NCBI RefSeq assembly: GCF_043555865.1
Contig: NZ_JBIGHY010000012.1
Span: 27,958 to 91,957 of the forward strand
Direction: 5' to 3'
Length of the DNA stretch: 64,000 nucleotides
DNA from: Pelomonas dachongensis
Lineage (GTDB): Bacteria; Pseudomonadota; Gammaproteobacteria; Burkholderiales; Burkholderiaceae_C
Shown: piece by piece, positions 18,362 to 25,888 of the stretch
How the letters are laid out: every line of letters begins with the position of its first letter
Numbering within the stretch: the first letter of the stretch is position 1
Made by a program: the position numbers and the translations under genes
Notes under the pieces: model-generated
Databases searched by the model: none
What the model was told of the DNA's origin: nothing
What the model saw: only the letters and a program-made list of their open reading frames with translations

Positions 18362-18832
18362 ATGGAAATGAATGAACTCGATCGTGCCAGCCTGCAGATC
18401 CTCGAGGTGCTGCAGGCCGATGCGCGGCTGTCCACCCAGGCGCTGGCGGAGCGGGTGGGCTTGTCTGCCACGCCGGTGTGGCGGCGCGTGAAGGAGCTGG
18501 AGGAGCGCGGCGTCATCCGGGGCCAGGTCGTGCTGGTGGACCGCGAGAAGGTCGGCCTGTCCATCCTGGTGCTGGCCCAGGTGAGCCTGGTGCGGCACAG
18601 CGAAGGCGCGGTGGAGCAGTTCGAGCAGTTGGTCGGCACACGGCGCGAGATCATCGAATGCCATGCCATCACCGGCGATTCGGACTACGTCATCAAGGTC
18701 GTCGCCGCCGACATGAAGGCCTATGACCAGTTCCTGCAGCAGCACATTTTCAAGGTGCCCGGCGTGGCCAGCGTGCGCAGCAACGTGGTGCTGCGCGAGG
18801 TGAAGTACGAGACGGCATTGCCGGTGGCCTGA
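18362..18832 (+). CDS. Lrp/AsnC-family regulator of the indolepyruvate oxidoreductase region
   Basis: A 156-residue Lrp-type protein with the helix-turn-helix TQALAERVGLSATPVWRRVKELE and a RAM effector domain containing ECHAITGDSDYVIKVVAADMKAYDQF. ATG 18362 is preferred because AAGG lies eight bases upstream; GTG 18353 is in frame too. Divergent placement from the 2-oxoacid oxidoreductase, with a perfect palindrome between, suggests that it senses an amino acid and controls its breakdown. Confidence 0.92.
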   Translation: MEMNELDRASLQILEVLQADARLSTQALAERVGLSATPVWRRVKELEERGVIRGQVVLVDREKVGLSILVLAQVSLVRHSEGAVEQFEQLVGTRREIIECHAITGDSDYVIKVVAADMKAYDQFLQQHIFKVPGVASVRSNVVLREVKYETALPVA

Positions 18833-18874
18833 GCTGTGCCTACAGTTGGGCGGGTAGCCACTCGCGGGATCGCC

Positions 18875-19918
18875 ATGGATACCTTCTTTGCCCAGTTGTC
18901 CCACTCCGTTCAACAAGCTCGTACGCTGGAAGATCTGACCCGGCCGCTGCTGGAGATGCTGGAGGCGGTGACGGGCCTGGAATCTACCTACCTGACCACG
19001 GTGGACCTGGCGCAGGGGCTGCAGCATGTCATCTACGCCCGCAACTCGCGCGACCTGCAGATCCCTGAAGGCCTGTCCGTGCCCTGGGGCGACACGCTGT
19101 GCAAGCGGGCGCTGGACGAGGGCCGGCCGTTCACCGACGACGTCAGCAGCGTGTGGGGCGACTCCGGCGCCGCGCGCGACCTGGGCATACAGACTTACGT
19201 CAGCACGCCGGTGCGCACCGACGACGGCCGGTTGTACGGCACGCTGTGCGCGGCCAGCTCGCAGCGCCAGACGTTGAGCGTCGAGGCCCAGCATGTGCTG
19301 AGCTTGTTCGCGCGGCTCATCGAACAGCATGTCGCGCGCGAGCGGCTGGTCGGCCAGTTGCAGCAGGCCAACAACGAGCTGCAAACGCAGGCGCTGACCG
19401 ACGCGCTGACCGGCCTGCCCAACCGCCGCGCGCTGTTGGTGGAGCTGACGCGGCTCACGTCGCTGGCCCAGCGCACGGGCTGCTGGCTGATGGCGGGCGC
19501 CATCGATCTGGACGGCTTCAAGCAGATCCACGACGGCCACGGCCCCGCCGCGGGCGACGAGTTCCTGCGCTCCGTGTCGACGCGGTTGCTGGCCGTGCTG
19601 CGCAAGGGCGACGTGCTGGCGCGCATGGGCAGCGACGAGCTCCTCGTCGTGGGCCTGGGGCCGCGCCTGGACGACAACTGCGAAGCCGCAGCCGAACAGC
19701 TGCGCCAGCGGCTGATGAGCGTCAGCGAGGGGCACTACAGCACGGGTGCTGCCGAGCTGGACTACGGCGGCGCCAGCGTGGGCGTCGTCTGCATGGACCC
19801 GCTGCAGGCCAGCGCCGAGGAAACGCTGCGCCGGTCAGACGCCGCGATGTACCGCGTCAAGCTCGAGCGCCGCCACGCATCGCAACACCAGGCCCCCCGT
19901 CCGGTCTCGCCTTGCTGA
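18875..19918 (+). CDS. GAF-GGDEF protein with altered active-site motif (GSDEL)
   Basis: The 347-residue protein has an N-terminal GAF domain (from LEMLEAVTGLESTYLTTVD to FARLIEQHVA, about 20-155) and a GGDEF domain from about 170 (LTDALTGLPNRRALLVEL). The signature is RMGSDELLVV, so two positions of GGDEF are changed (second Gly to Ser, Phe to Leu). Some variants remain active, so catalysis cannot be decided from sequence; a c-di-GMP or GTP sensor role is possible. KGDVLARMGSDEL shows no clear RxxD I-site. No TM segment, so cytoplasmic. ATG 18875 gives MDTFFAQL; the frame opens at 18836. Confidence 0.85.
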   Translation: MDTFFAQLSHSVQQARTLEDLTRPLLEMLEAVTGLESTYLTTVDLAQGLQHVIYARNSRDLQIPEGLSVPWGDTLCKRALDEGRPFTDDVSSVWGDSGAARDLGIQTYVSTPVRTDDGRLYGTLCAASSQRQTLSVEAQHVLSLFARLIEQHVARERLVGQLQQANNELQTQALTDALTGLPNRRALLVELTRLTSLAQRTGCWLMAGAIDLDGFKQIHDGHGPAAGDEFLRSVSTRLLAVLRKGDVLARMGSDELLVVGLGPRLDDNCEAAAEQLRQRLMSVSEGHYSTGAAELDYGGASVGVVCMDPLQASAEETLRRSDAAMYRVKLERRHASQHQAPRPVSPC

Positions 19919-20044
19919 ACGCAGGTGTGCCCAGCCGCTCCCCCGAGGGGACGGCGAAGCATGCGGCGTCGAGCCGCACGCACATCGCCCTGGCGGGCCG
20001 GCTAGGCGCGGCCCAGCGCTCGGCCCGCGTCGAGGGCGACAGCG

Positions 20045-21394
20045 TCAGAGTTCGCCGTAGCTGTGCAAGCCCGACAAGAACATGTTGACGCCCAGGAACG
20101 CAAACGTGGTGACCAGCAGACCGACCAACGCCCACCAGGCCGACACGGCGCCGCGCAGGCCCTTCATCAGCCGCATGTGCAACCAGGCGGCGTAGTTCAG
20201 CCAGACGATGAGCGCCCAGGTTTCCTTGGGGTCCCAGCTCCAGTAGCCGCCCCAGGCCTCGGCAGCCCAGAATGCGCCCAGGATGGTCGCGATGGTGAAG
20301 AACGCGAAGCCCAACGCGATGGCCTTGTACATCAGGTCATCGAGCTGCGGCAGGTCCGGCAGGCGGGCGCTCAGACGGCTGCGCAGTGCGACGCAGACGC
20401 CCAGGAACACCATCACGCCGGCGATCTTGCCAGCCCAGCCGTCCAGCCCGGTGATGGTCTGCGGCGTCACGTCGGCCAGGAGACGCACAGCCACGATGAG
20501 CACGATGATGAAGCCCGGCACGCCCACCAAGCCCACCAGCAGCGCGCGCGTGGTGGCGGTCTTCAGCAGGTAGGCCAGCGCCACCATCGCGGCCAGCGCG
20601 AAGCAGCCGTAGCCGACGAAGTTGGCCGGCACGTGGATCTTCATCCACCAGCTCTGCAGCGCCGGCACCAGCGGTTGGATCTCCTGCGCGCCGCGCGCCA
20701 CCGTGTACCAGAGCAGGAAGGCCACCGCCGCGCTGACCACCAGCATCACGTAGGCGCCCAGCGACTTGGTCGCGAACTTCTCTTCGTAGTACAGGTGGAA
20801 TAGCGTGGTCATCCAGCAGAACAGCACGAACACTTCGTACAGGTTGCTGACCGGGATGTGGCCGATGTCGGGCGCGATCTGGTGGCTCTCGAACCAGCGC
20901 ACCATGGTGCCCACCAGCGCCATGAACACGCCGCCCCAGGCCAGCTTGGAGCCCGCGGCCTCGGCCACGCTGTGCCGGCCCGCGCCTGTGAAGAAGCCTC
21001 CCCAGTAGAAGAGGTTGCTCATGAAGAACAGCAGGCTCATCCAGAGGATGGCGCTCTGGCTGGACAGCATGTACTTCAGCAGAAAGACCTGCTCGCCAGC
21101 CGCCAAGTCGGCGCCGAAGTCATCCATCTGGCGCGTGTACAGCGCGATGGCCAGCAGCACCGCCGCGCCGGTGGCCAGGCTCAGCCAGCGCAGCGGCTTC
21201 CAGAACCAGCCCAGCGCGATCAGCGTCGGCAGCGTGAAGCCCAGGATGGCCTGCTCGTAGACGTCCATGGAGGCCTGGTAGCGGCTGAACGCATAGCCGC
21301 CGCCGGCCAGCACCAGCAGGGCGAAGGCCCAGTCCATGGCGCCGCGGCGCTGCAGGGCATGGCGGCGCGGCAGGTCGAAGGTGGTGGTGTTCAT
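20045..21394 (-). CDS. ccsB: Cytochrome c biogenesis protein CcsB/ResC-type (haem handling)
   Basis: This 449-residue polytopic protein carries the tryptophan-rich haem-handling motif AWGGYWSWDPKETWALIVWL and flanking conserved histidines, with about eight membrane segments. In System II cytochrome c maturation it works with ResB to export haem and attach it to CXXCH motifs of apocytochromes. Its ATG 21394 overlaps the TGA of resB in an ATGA junction, so the two are translationally coupled. The frame extends upstream to 21526 inside resB; the overlap start MNTTTFDLPRR is preferred. Confidence 0.93.
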   Translation of the reverse strand: MNTTTFDLPRRHALQRRGAMDWAFALLVLAGGGYAFSRYQASMDVYEQAILGFTLPTLIALGWFWKPLRWLSLATGAAVLLAIALYTRQMDDFGADLAAGEQVFLLKYMLSSQSAILWMSLLFFMSNLFYWGGFFTGAGRHSVAEAAGSKLAWGGVFMALVGTMVRWFESHQIAPDIGHIPVSNLYEVFVLFCWMTTLFHLYYEEKFATKSLGAYVMLVVSAAVAFLLWYTVARGAQEIQPLVPALQSWWMKIHVPANFVGYGCFALAAMVALAYLLKTATTRALLVGLVGVPGFIIVLIVAVRLLADVTPQTITGLDGWAGKIAGVMVFLGVCVALRSRLSARLPDLPQLDDLMYKAIALGFAFFTIATILGAFWAAEAWGGYWSWDPKETWALIVWLNYAAWLHMRLMKGLRGAVSAWWALVGLLVTTFAFLGVNMFLSGLHSYGEL

Positions 21395-23457
21395 GACGTT
21401 TCCTTCAGTACGGCAGCCTTCAGCTGGGCGAACAGCGTGGCGTTGTCGGGCGACTCGCGGGTGCTGGACATGGCCATGCGTACCTGCGAGCCGGCAGCGT
21501 CGGCGGTGGGGGCGATCCACACCCACAGCCGGCGCTCTTTGACGTACAGCATGGCGAAGACGCCGACGATCAGCAAGATGGCACCCAGATAGACCAGCTT
21601 CTGACCAGGGGCGCGTGCGACCTGGAACACGCTGGCCTGCAGCTGCTCAAAGCTTTCCAGCTTGAGCAGCATGGGGGCCGGGTAGTAAAGGCTGTCGGAC
21701 AGCGACAGCACGGCCTGCGTCATGAAGGCCTGCGTGTCGGCATCGACGGCTGCGGGTGCCAGGCCGGCGCGCGAGCGGGCCAGCTGGTGCAGCTCGAACA
21801 GGCTGCCGTTGAGGATGCGCAGGAGCACCTCGGACACGCGCGCGCGCTCGGGCTCTGGCACGTCGCGCTCAATGAACTGCGACAGCGCGGGCAGGCCGCC
21901 CTTGGCCTCGTCCGCGGGCTGGGCGGCGGCGCCGGAGAAGAGCGTCAGCGCCCGCAGCGCGGTGGTCACCAGCTGCGCCTGCATCTGCGGCTGGCCGTCG
22001 GGCGTGGCCGAGCGCGCATAGGCGCGCGCCGCCGCTTCGCGCAGCGCAGGCTGCCCGAGTGCCGCGCGCAGGCGCAGCCAGCCGGCCAGCTCGCCGTTCT
22101 CGTCGGCAGGCATGCGCAGGTAGCGGAAGTTCTCTGCCGGCGTCTCGCGCATGCCCGATAGGAAGAACTTGTGGCCGTCCAGCGTCACCGGCAGCATGTA
22201 ATTGTTGAACTCGCGCGCCTGGCCGGCCGCGTCGCGCAGCTTGTAGCTGAACGATGGACCGACGTTGTGCAGCACCTTCTCGCCGTCGCCCTTGGCGCCG
22301 CTGCCCAGGTGCTTGGACAAGGTGTTGCGCAGGTCCACCTTGCGCACGTCGGCGCCGCTGGCGTCGGGCGTGCTCATGTTCTCGACGTTGATGACGCGCA
22401 GGCCCTCCAGCTCCAGCGTCTGATCGCCGAACGGCAGCCGCGTGCCGACGCGCCCCTCGAAAGCGCGCGGTTCGCTGCCGTCCAGCGGCAGTGCCGTCAG
22501 CGCCAGCTTGCTGCCGCCGTCCTCGAAGCTGCTCTGGTAGATTGCGACGCCTTTGTGGATGGCTGGCTCGTTCACCTTGACGATGGCGCTGCGTGTCGTG
22601 CCGCCATCGTGGATGACGATGTCGCTGGCGAAGCTCTTGGGCATGCCGGTCGAGTAGTACTCGACGCTGAACTTCTTCAGCTCGATGTCGAACGGCAGGT
22701 CCTGCAGCACCACGCCGCTGGGCAGGCTCAGGATGGCGATGCCCTGGCGTTGTCCTTCGGTGACGGACACGTTGCCGCGAAAGCCCGGGTTGGCGGCGCT
22801 GAGCCGGTGCTCGGGCTTGATGTCGGCGACGAAGCCGGAGCCCGTGTACAGCTGCTTGCCCTGCAGCCACATCGTCAGCTTCACCATTGCGTTGCCGTCG
22901 AGCACGCCGCCGATGAGGATGAGCACGATGGCCGAGTGCGCGGCCAGGTAGCCGATCTTGTTGGCCGCCCCGCGGCGGGCCGCGATCATGGTGCCGTTGT
23001 CGCGCTGCTGGACGCGGGCGCGCCAGCCCAGCGCGGTCAGCGTGGCGCCGATCTCGGCCAGCGCCATTTGCGGGTTGCTGTGCAGCTCGCCGATGGCCTT
23101 GTGGTGATGGGCCTGCAGCGACTGTTCGCGCACGCCTTCCTTGTAGTTCTTCAGGTCCGCGACGATCTTGGGCGCGTTGCGCGCAATGCACAGGCTGGTG
23201 GACACCACCAGGAACGCCAGGATCACCAGGAACCACGGTGCGCTGTAGACCGTGTACAGGCCCACCCGACCGAACACCTCGGCCCAGAAGGGGCCGAACT
23301 GGTTGATGTAGTTGCCCAGTGGCTCACTCTGGCGCAGCACCGTGCCGATGACCGAGGCGATGCAGATGACGCTGAGCAACGCGATCGCGAAGCGCATGGA
23401 CGCCAGCAGGTCCAACAGTTCTCGGGCGACGGAGGGGCGGGGGGCGGAGGTGGACAT
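21391..23457 (-). CDS. resB: Cytochrome c biogenesis protein ResB
   Basis: The 688-residue protein begins with a cytoplasmic stretch, then membrane segments (FAIALLSVICIASVIGTVL and WFLVILAFLVVSTSLCIARNAP), a large periplasmic domain and a C-terminal helix (KLVYLGAILLIVGVFAMLYV) followed by ERRLWVWI. This is the ResB/Ccs1 architecture. It forms the cytochrome c synthetase with CcsB. It lies directly upstream of ccsB with a 4-base overlap and downstream of the cytochrome c4 gene, from which it is separated by a hairpin terminator. Confidence 0.93.
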   Translation of the reverse strand: MSTSAPRPSVARELLDLLASMRFAIALLSVICIASVIGTVLRQSEPLGNYINQFGPFWAEVFGRVGLYTVYSAPWFLVILAFLVVSTSLCIARNAPKIVADLKNYKEGVREQSLQAHHHKAIGELHSNPQMALAEIGATLTALGWRARVQQRDNGTMIAARRGAANKIGYLAAHSAIVLILIGGVLDGNAMVKLTMWLQGKQLYTGSGFVADIKPEHRLSAANPGFRGNVSVTEGQRQGIAILSLPSGVVLQDLPFDIELKKFSVEYYSTGMPKSFASDIVIHDGGTTRSAIVKVNEPAIHKGVAIYQSSFEDGGSKLALTALPLDGSEPRAFEGRVGTRLPFGDQTLELEGLRVINVENMSTPDASGADVRKVDLRNTLSKHLGSGAKGDGEKVLHNVGPSFSYKLRDAAGQAREFNNYMLPVTLDGHKFFLSGMRETPAENFRYLRMPADENGELAGWLRLRAALGQPALREAAARAYARSATPDGQPQMQAQLVTTALRALTLFSGAAAQPADEAKGGLPALSQFIERDVPEPERARVSEVLLRILNGSLFELHQLARSRAGLAPAAVDADTQAFMTQAVLSLSDSLYYPAPMLLKLESFEQLQASVFQVARAPGQKLVYLGAILLIVGVFAMLYVKERRLWVWIAPTADAAGSQVRMAMSSTRESPDNATLFAQLKAAVLKETS

Positions 23458-23472
23458 CTGGGCATCAAGAAA

Positions 23473-23499
23473 AAAGGCCGGTGCGAGTCACCGGCCTTT
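23473..23499 (-). terminator. Rho-independent terminator after cytochrome c4 gene
   Basis: An 11-bp perfect stem (AAAGGCCGGTG / CACCGGCCTTT) with loop CGAGT, followed on the minus strand by a T-run. It lies 20 bases past the cytochrome c4 stop and 16 bases before the resB start, so it separates or attenuates transcription into resB. Confidence 0.85.
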
Positions 23500-23519
23500 C
23501 TTCGCAGGCTTGGAAAAAT

Positions 23520-24140
23520 TCAGCGCAGGCCGGCAATGTAGTCGGACACAGCCTTGATTTCCTTGTCATTCATCTTCGCGGCGATGGCGGTCATCATGGG
23601 TGCGTTGGCACGGGTGCCGGCGCGGAACGCGGTCATCTGGGCGTCGATGTAGTCGCCATGCTGGCCGCCCAGGCGCGGGTACTGGGCCGGCATGCCCGAG
23701 CCGGTCGGGCCGTGGCAGCCCGCGCAGGCCGGGATGTTGCGATCGGCGATGCCGCCGCGGTAGATCTTCTCGCCCAGGGCGACGGTGGCCTTGTTCTTGG
23801 CGAAGCCCGGCTTGGCGGTCTTGGAGGCATAGAAAGCCGACACGTTGCGGATGTCCTCTTCCGACAACGGGGCCGCCATGCCGCTCATGATGGCGTTCTT
23901 GCGCTTGCCGCTCTTGAACTCGTGCAACTGCTTCGCCAGGTATTCGGGATGCTGGCCGGCGATGATGGGGTTGGCGGGCGCGCCGCGCGAGCCGTCGGCG
24001 GTGTGGCAGGCCACGCAGACCTGCGTCGAGATGGCGCCACCCTTGGCCAGGTCCGGCTTGGCGGATGCGGCGGCAGGCTCGTTCGCGTGAGCCGCGGCGG
24101 TCAGCATCAGACTCGACAGGAGGAGGGCGACAGTCTTCAT
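23520..24140 (-). CDS. Cytochrome c4, dihaem
   Basis: A 206-residue periplasmic protein with signal peptide MKTVALLLSSLMLTAAAHA and two haem-binding motifs, CVACH (42-46) and CAGCH (139-143), one per domain, as in cytochrome c4. Axial methionines are probably in SGMAAP and APMMTA. It carries electrons to terminal oxidases. Its position next to resB/ccsB, which attach haem to such proteins, is common in betaproteobacteria, with yihA divergent on the other side. Confidence 0.93.
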   Translation of the reverse strand: MKTVALLLSSLMLTAAAHANEPAAASAKPDLAKGGAISTQVCVACHTADGSRGAPANPIIAGQHPEYLAKQLHEFKSGKRKNAIMSGMAAPLSEEDIRNVSAFYASKTAKPGFAKNKATVALGEKIYRGGIADRNIPACAGCHGPTGSGMPAQYPRLGGQHGDYIDAQMTAFRAGTRANAPMMTAIAAKMNDKEIKAVSDYIAGLR

Positions 24141-24208
24141 GGATTTATGGTTTCGTTGGGCGCAACCTTGAAATTTTACAATGCCGAATCACAGCGTCCC
24201 ATCCGTCC

Positions 24209-24991
24209 ATGACCAACGAAATCCCTGATGCAGCACCTGCCCCTTCTTCGGAGCCCGTCACCGAGAAGCTGGCGCTGGCCTGGACGCACACGGCGCGCTT
24301 CCTGACGACGGCCAGCCAACTGCACCACCTACCGGCCACCGAACTGCCCGAGATCGCCTTCGTCGGCCGCTCCAATGCGGGCAAGTCCACGGCCATCAAC
24401 ACGCTGGCGCAGCAAAAGCGGCTGGCCTTCGCGTCCAAGACGCCGGGCCGCACCCAGCACATCAACCTGTTCGAGCTGGGCCCGAAGGACGCCGCCGATG
24501 CGCTGTTCGCCGACCTGCCGGGCTACGGCTACGCGGCCGTCAACAAGTCCGCCAAGCTGCGCTGGCAGAAGGTGATGGCCGACTACCTGGCCGTGCGCCG
24601 CAGCCTGTCGGGCGTGGTGTTGATGGTGGACTCGCGCCTGGGCCTGACCGACCTGGACCGCCAGTTGCTGGAATTCGTTGCCGCCCGCGTGGCCACCGGC
24701 GAGATCAAGCTGCTGGTGCTGCTGACCAAGTCGGACAAGCTCAATCGCAAGGAGGCCGATGCGTCGCTGCGCGCGACCACCGAGTTCCTGGCCAGCATGA
24801 CGACCGAGCATTCGGAGGTGGCGGTGACACTGTTCTCAGCGCTGAAGAAAAGCGGCGTGGGCGACGTGGCGCAGGCGCTGCACGAATGGACGCATGGCGC
24901 CGAACAGCTGGCCGCCAGGGCCGCCGCTGCACAGGCCGCCCAGGCGGCCGAGGTGCATCCTCCGGCCGAAAGCGCCGACAGCGCCGACTGA
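24209..24991 (+). CDS. yihA: Ribosome biogenesis GTPase YihA/YsxC (EngB)
   Basis: The 260-residue protein contains the TRAFAC GTPase motifs in order: G1 GRSNAGKS, G2 threonine in KTPGRTQHINLF, G3 DLPGYGYA, G4 TKSDKL and G5 SALKK. This pattern is diagnostic for YihA/EngB, which acts in large ribosomal subunit assembly. It has an alanine-rich C-terminal tail (AARAAAAQAAQAAEV) that is longer than in E. coli. ATG 24209 is chosen as the family-type start; the frame is open upstream to 24065. Divergent from cytochrome c4. Confidence 0.95.
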   Translation: MTNEIPDAAPAPSSEPVTEKLALAWTHTARFLTTASQLHHLPATELPEIAFVGRSNAGKSTAINTLAQQKRLAFASKTPGRTQHINLFELGPKDAADALFADLPGYGYAAVNKSAKLRWQKVMADYLAVRRSLSGVVLMVDSRLGLTDLDRQLLEFVAARVATGEIKLLVLLTKSDKLNRKEADASLRATTEFLASMTTEHSEVAVTLFSALKKSGVGDVAQALHEWTHGAEQLAARAAAAQAAQAAEVHPPAESADSAD

Positions 24992-24992
24992 C

Positions 24993-25871
24993 ATGACCAC
25001 GCTGCTGCGCTTCACCACCGCGCCCGGCATCGAGCTGGCCTGCCGCGCCAGCGGGCCGGTGGATGCGCCGCGGCTGGTCTTCCTGCATGGCTTCCCGGAG
25101 GGCGGCTTCATCTGGGACGCGCTGCGGGCCCGCTTCAGCGACCGTTTCCGCTGCCTGGCGCCGGACCTGCGCGGCTATGGTGACTCCAGCGCGCCGGCCG
25201 ACGTGGCGGCCTACCGCGCCCGGCACCTGGTGGCCGACATCGCGGCGCTGATCGAGCACAGCGGCGGTGCTCCGGTGCATGCGGTCATCGCGCACGACTG
25301 GGGGGGCGCGCTGGCCTGGAACCTGGCGGCATTGCGGCCCGAGCTGCTGCAGCGGCTGGTCATCGTCAACTCGCCCCACCCCGGGCTGTTCCAGCGTGCC
25401 CTGGCCAGCGATGCTGCCCAGCAGGCCGGCAGTGCCTACATGAACGACCTGTGCGCGCCGGACGCCGAAGCCCGCTACGCGGCCGATGACTTCGCCGGGC
25501 TGTTCGAGCTTCTGACCCACCAGGGCGGCGCCGGAACGTGGCTGGACGATGCCGTGCGCCAGCGCTACCGCGACCTGTGGTCACGCGGGCTCAGCGGGCC
25601 GCTGAACTTCTACCGCGCCTCGCCGCTGCGCCCGCCGAGTGGCAGCGATACGGGCGCCGCCGCCGTGCAGCTGCCGCCCGAGATGCTGCATGTGCGCGTG
25701 CCAACGCTGGTGATCTGGGGCGAGGCCGACACGGCGCTGCCGCCCACCTTGCTGGACGGGCTGGGCGAGTTCGTCCCGGAGCTGCGCGTGGAGCGCGTGC
25801 CGGGGGGCACCCACTGGCTGTTGCATGAGCAGCCGACGCGCGTGGGCGACCTGATCGAATCCGTGCTCTGA
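24993..25871 (+). CDS. Alpha/beta hydrolase with Asp nucleophile, epoxide hydrolase/dehalogenase-like
   Basis: The 292-residue enzyme has HGFPEGGFIW (oxyanion loop), APDLRGYGDSS, and HDWGGALAW with Asp102 at the nucleophile position, plus His274 in GGTHWLLHE. An Asp nucleophile in HDWGG is typical of soluble epoxide hydrolases and haloacetate or haloalkane dehalogenases rather than esterases. The C-terminal acid lies in WGEADTALP. The start ATG 24993 is one base after the yihA stop, so it probably shares that transcript. Substrate not assignable. Confidence 0.87.
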   Translation: MTTLLRFTTAPGIELACRASGPVDAPRLVFLHGFPEGGFIWDALRARFSDRFRCLAPDLRGYGDSSAPADVAAYRARHLVADIAALIEHSGGAPVHAVIAHDWGGALAWNLAALRPELLQRLVIVNSPHPGLFQRALASDAAQQAGSAYMNDLCAPDAEARYAADDFAGLFELLTHQGGAGTWLDDAVRQRYRDLWSRGLSGPLNFYRASPLRPPSGSDTGAAAVQLPPEMLHVRVPTLVIWGEADTALPPTLLDGLGEFVPELRVERVPGGTHWLLHEQPTRVGDLIESVL

Positions 25872-25888
25872 GCGCGGCGGTTGGCTGA

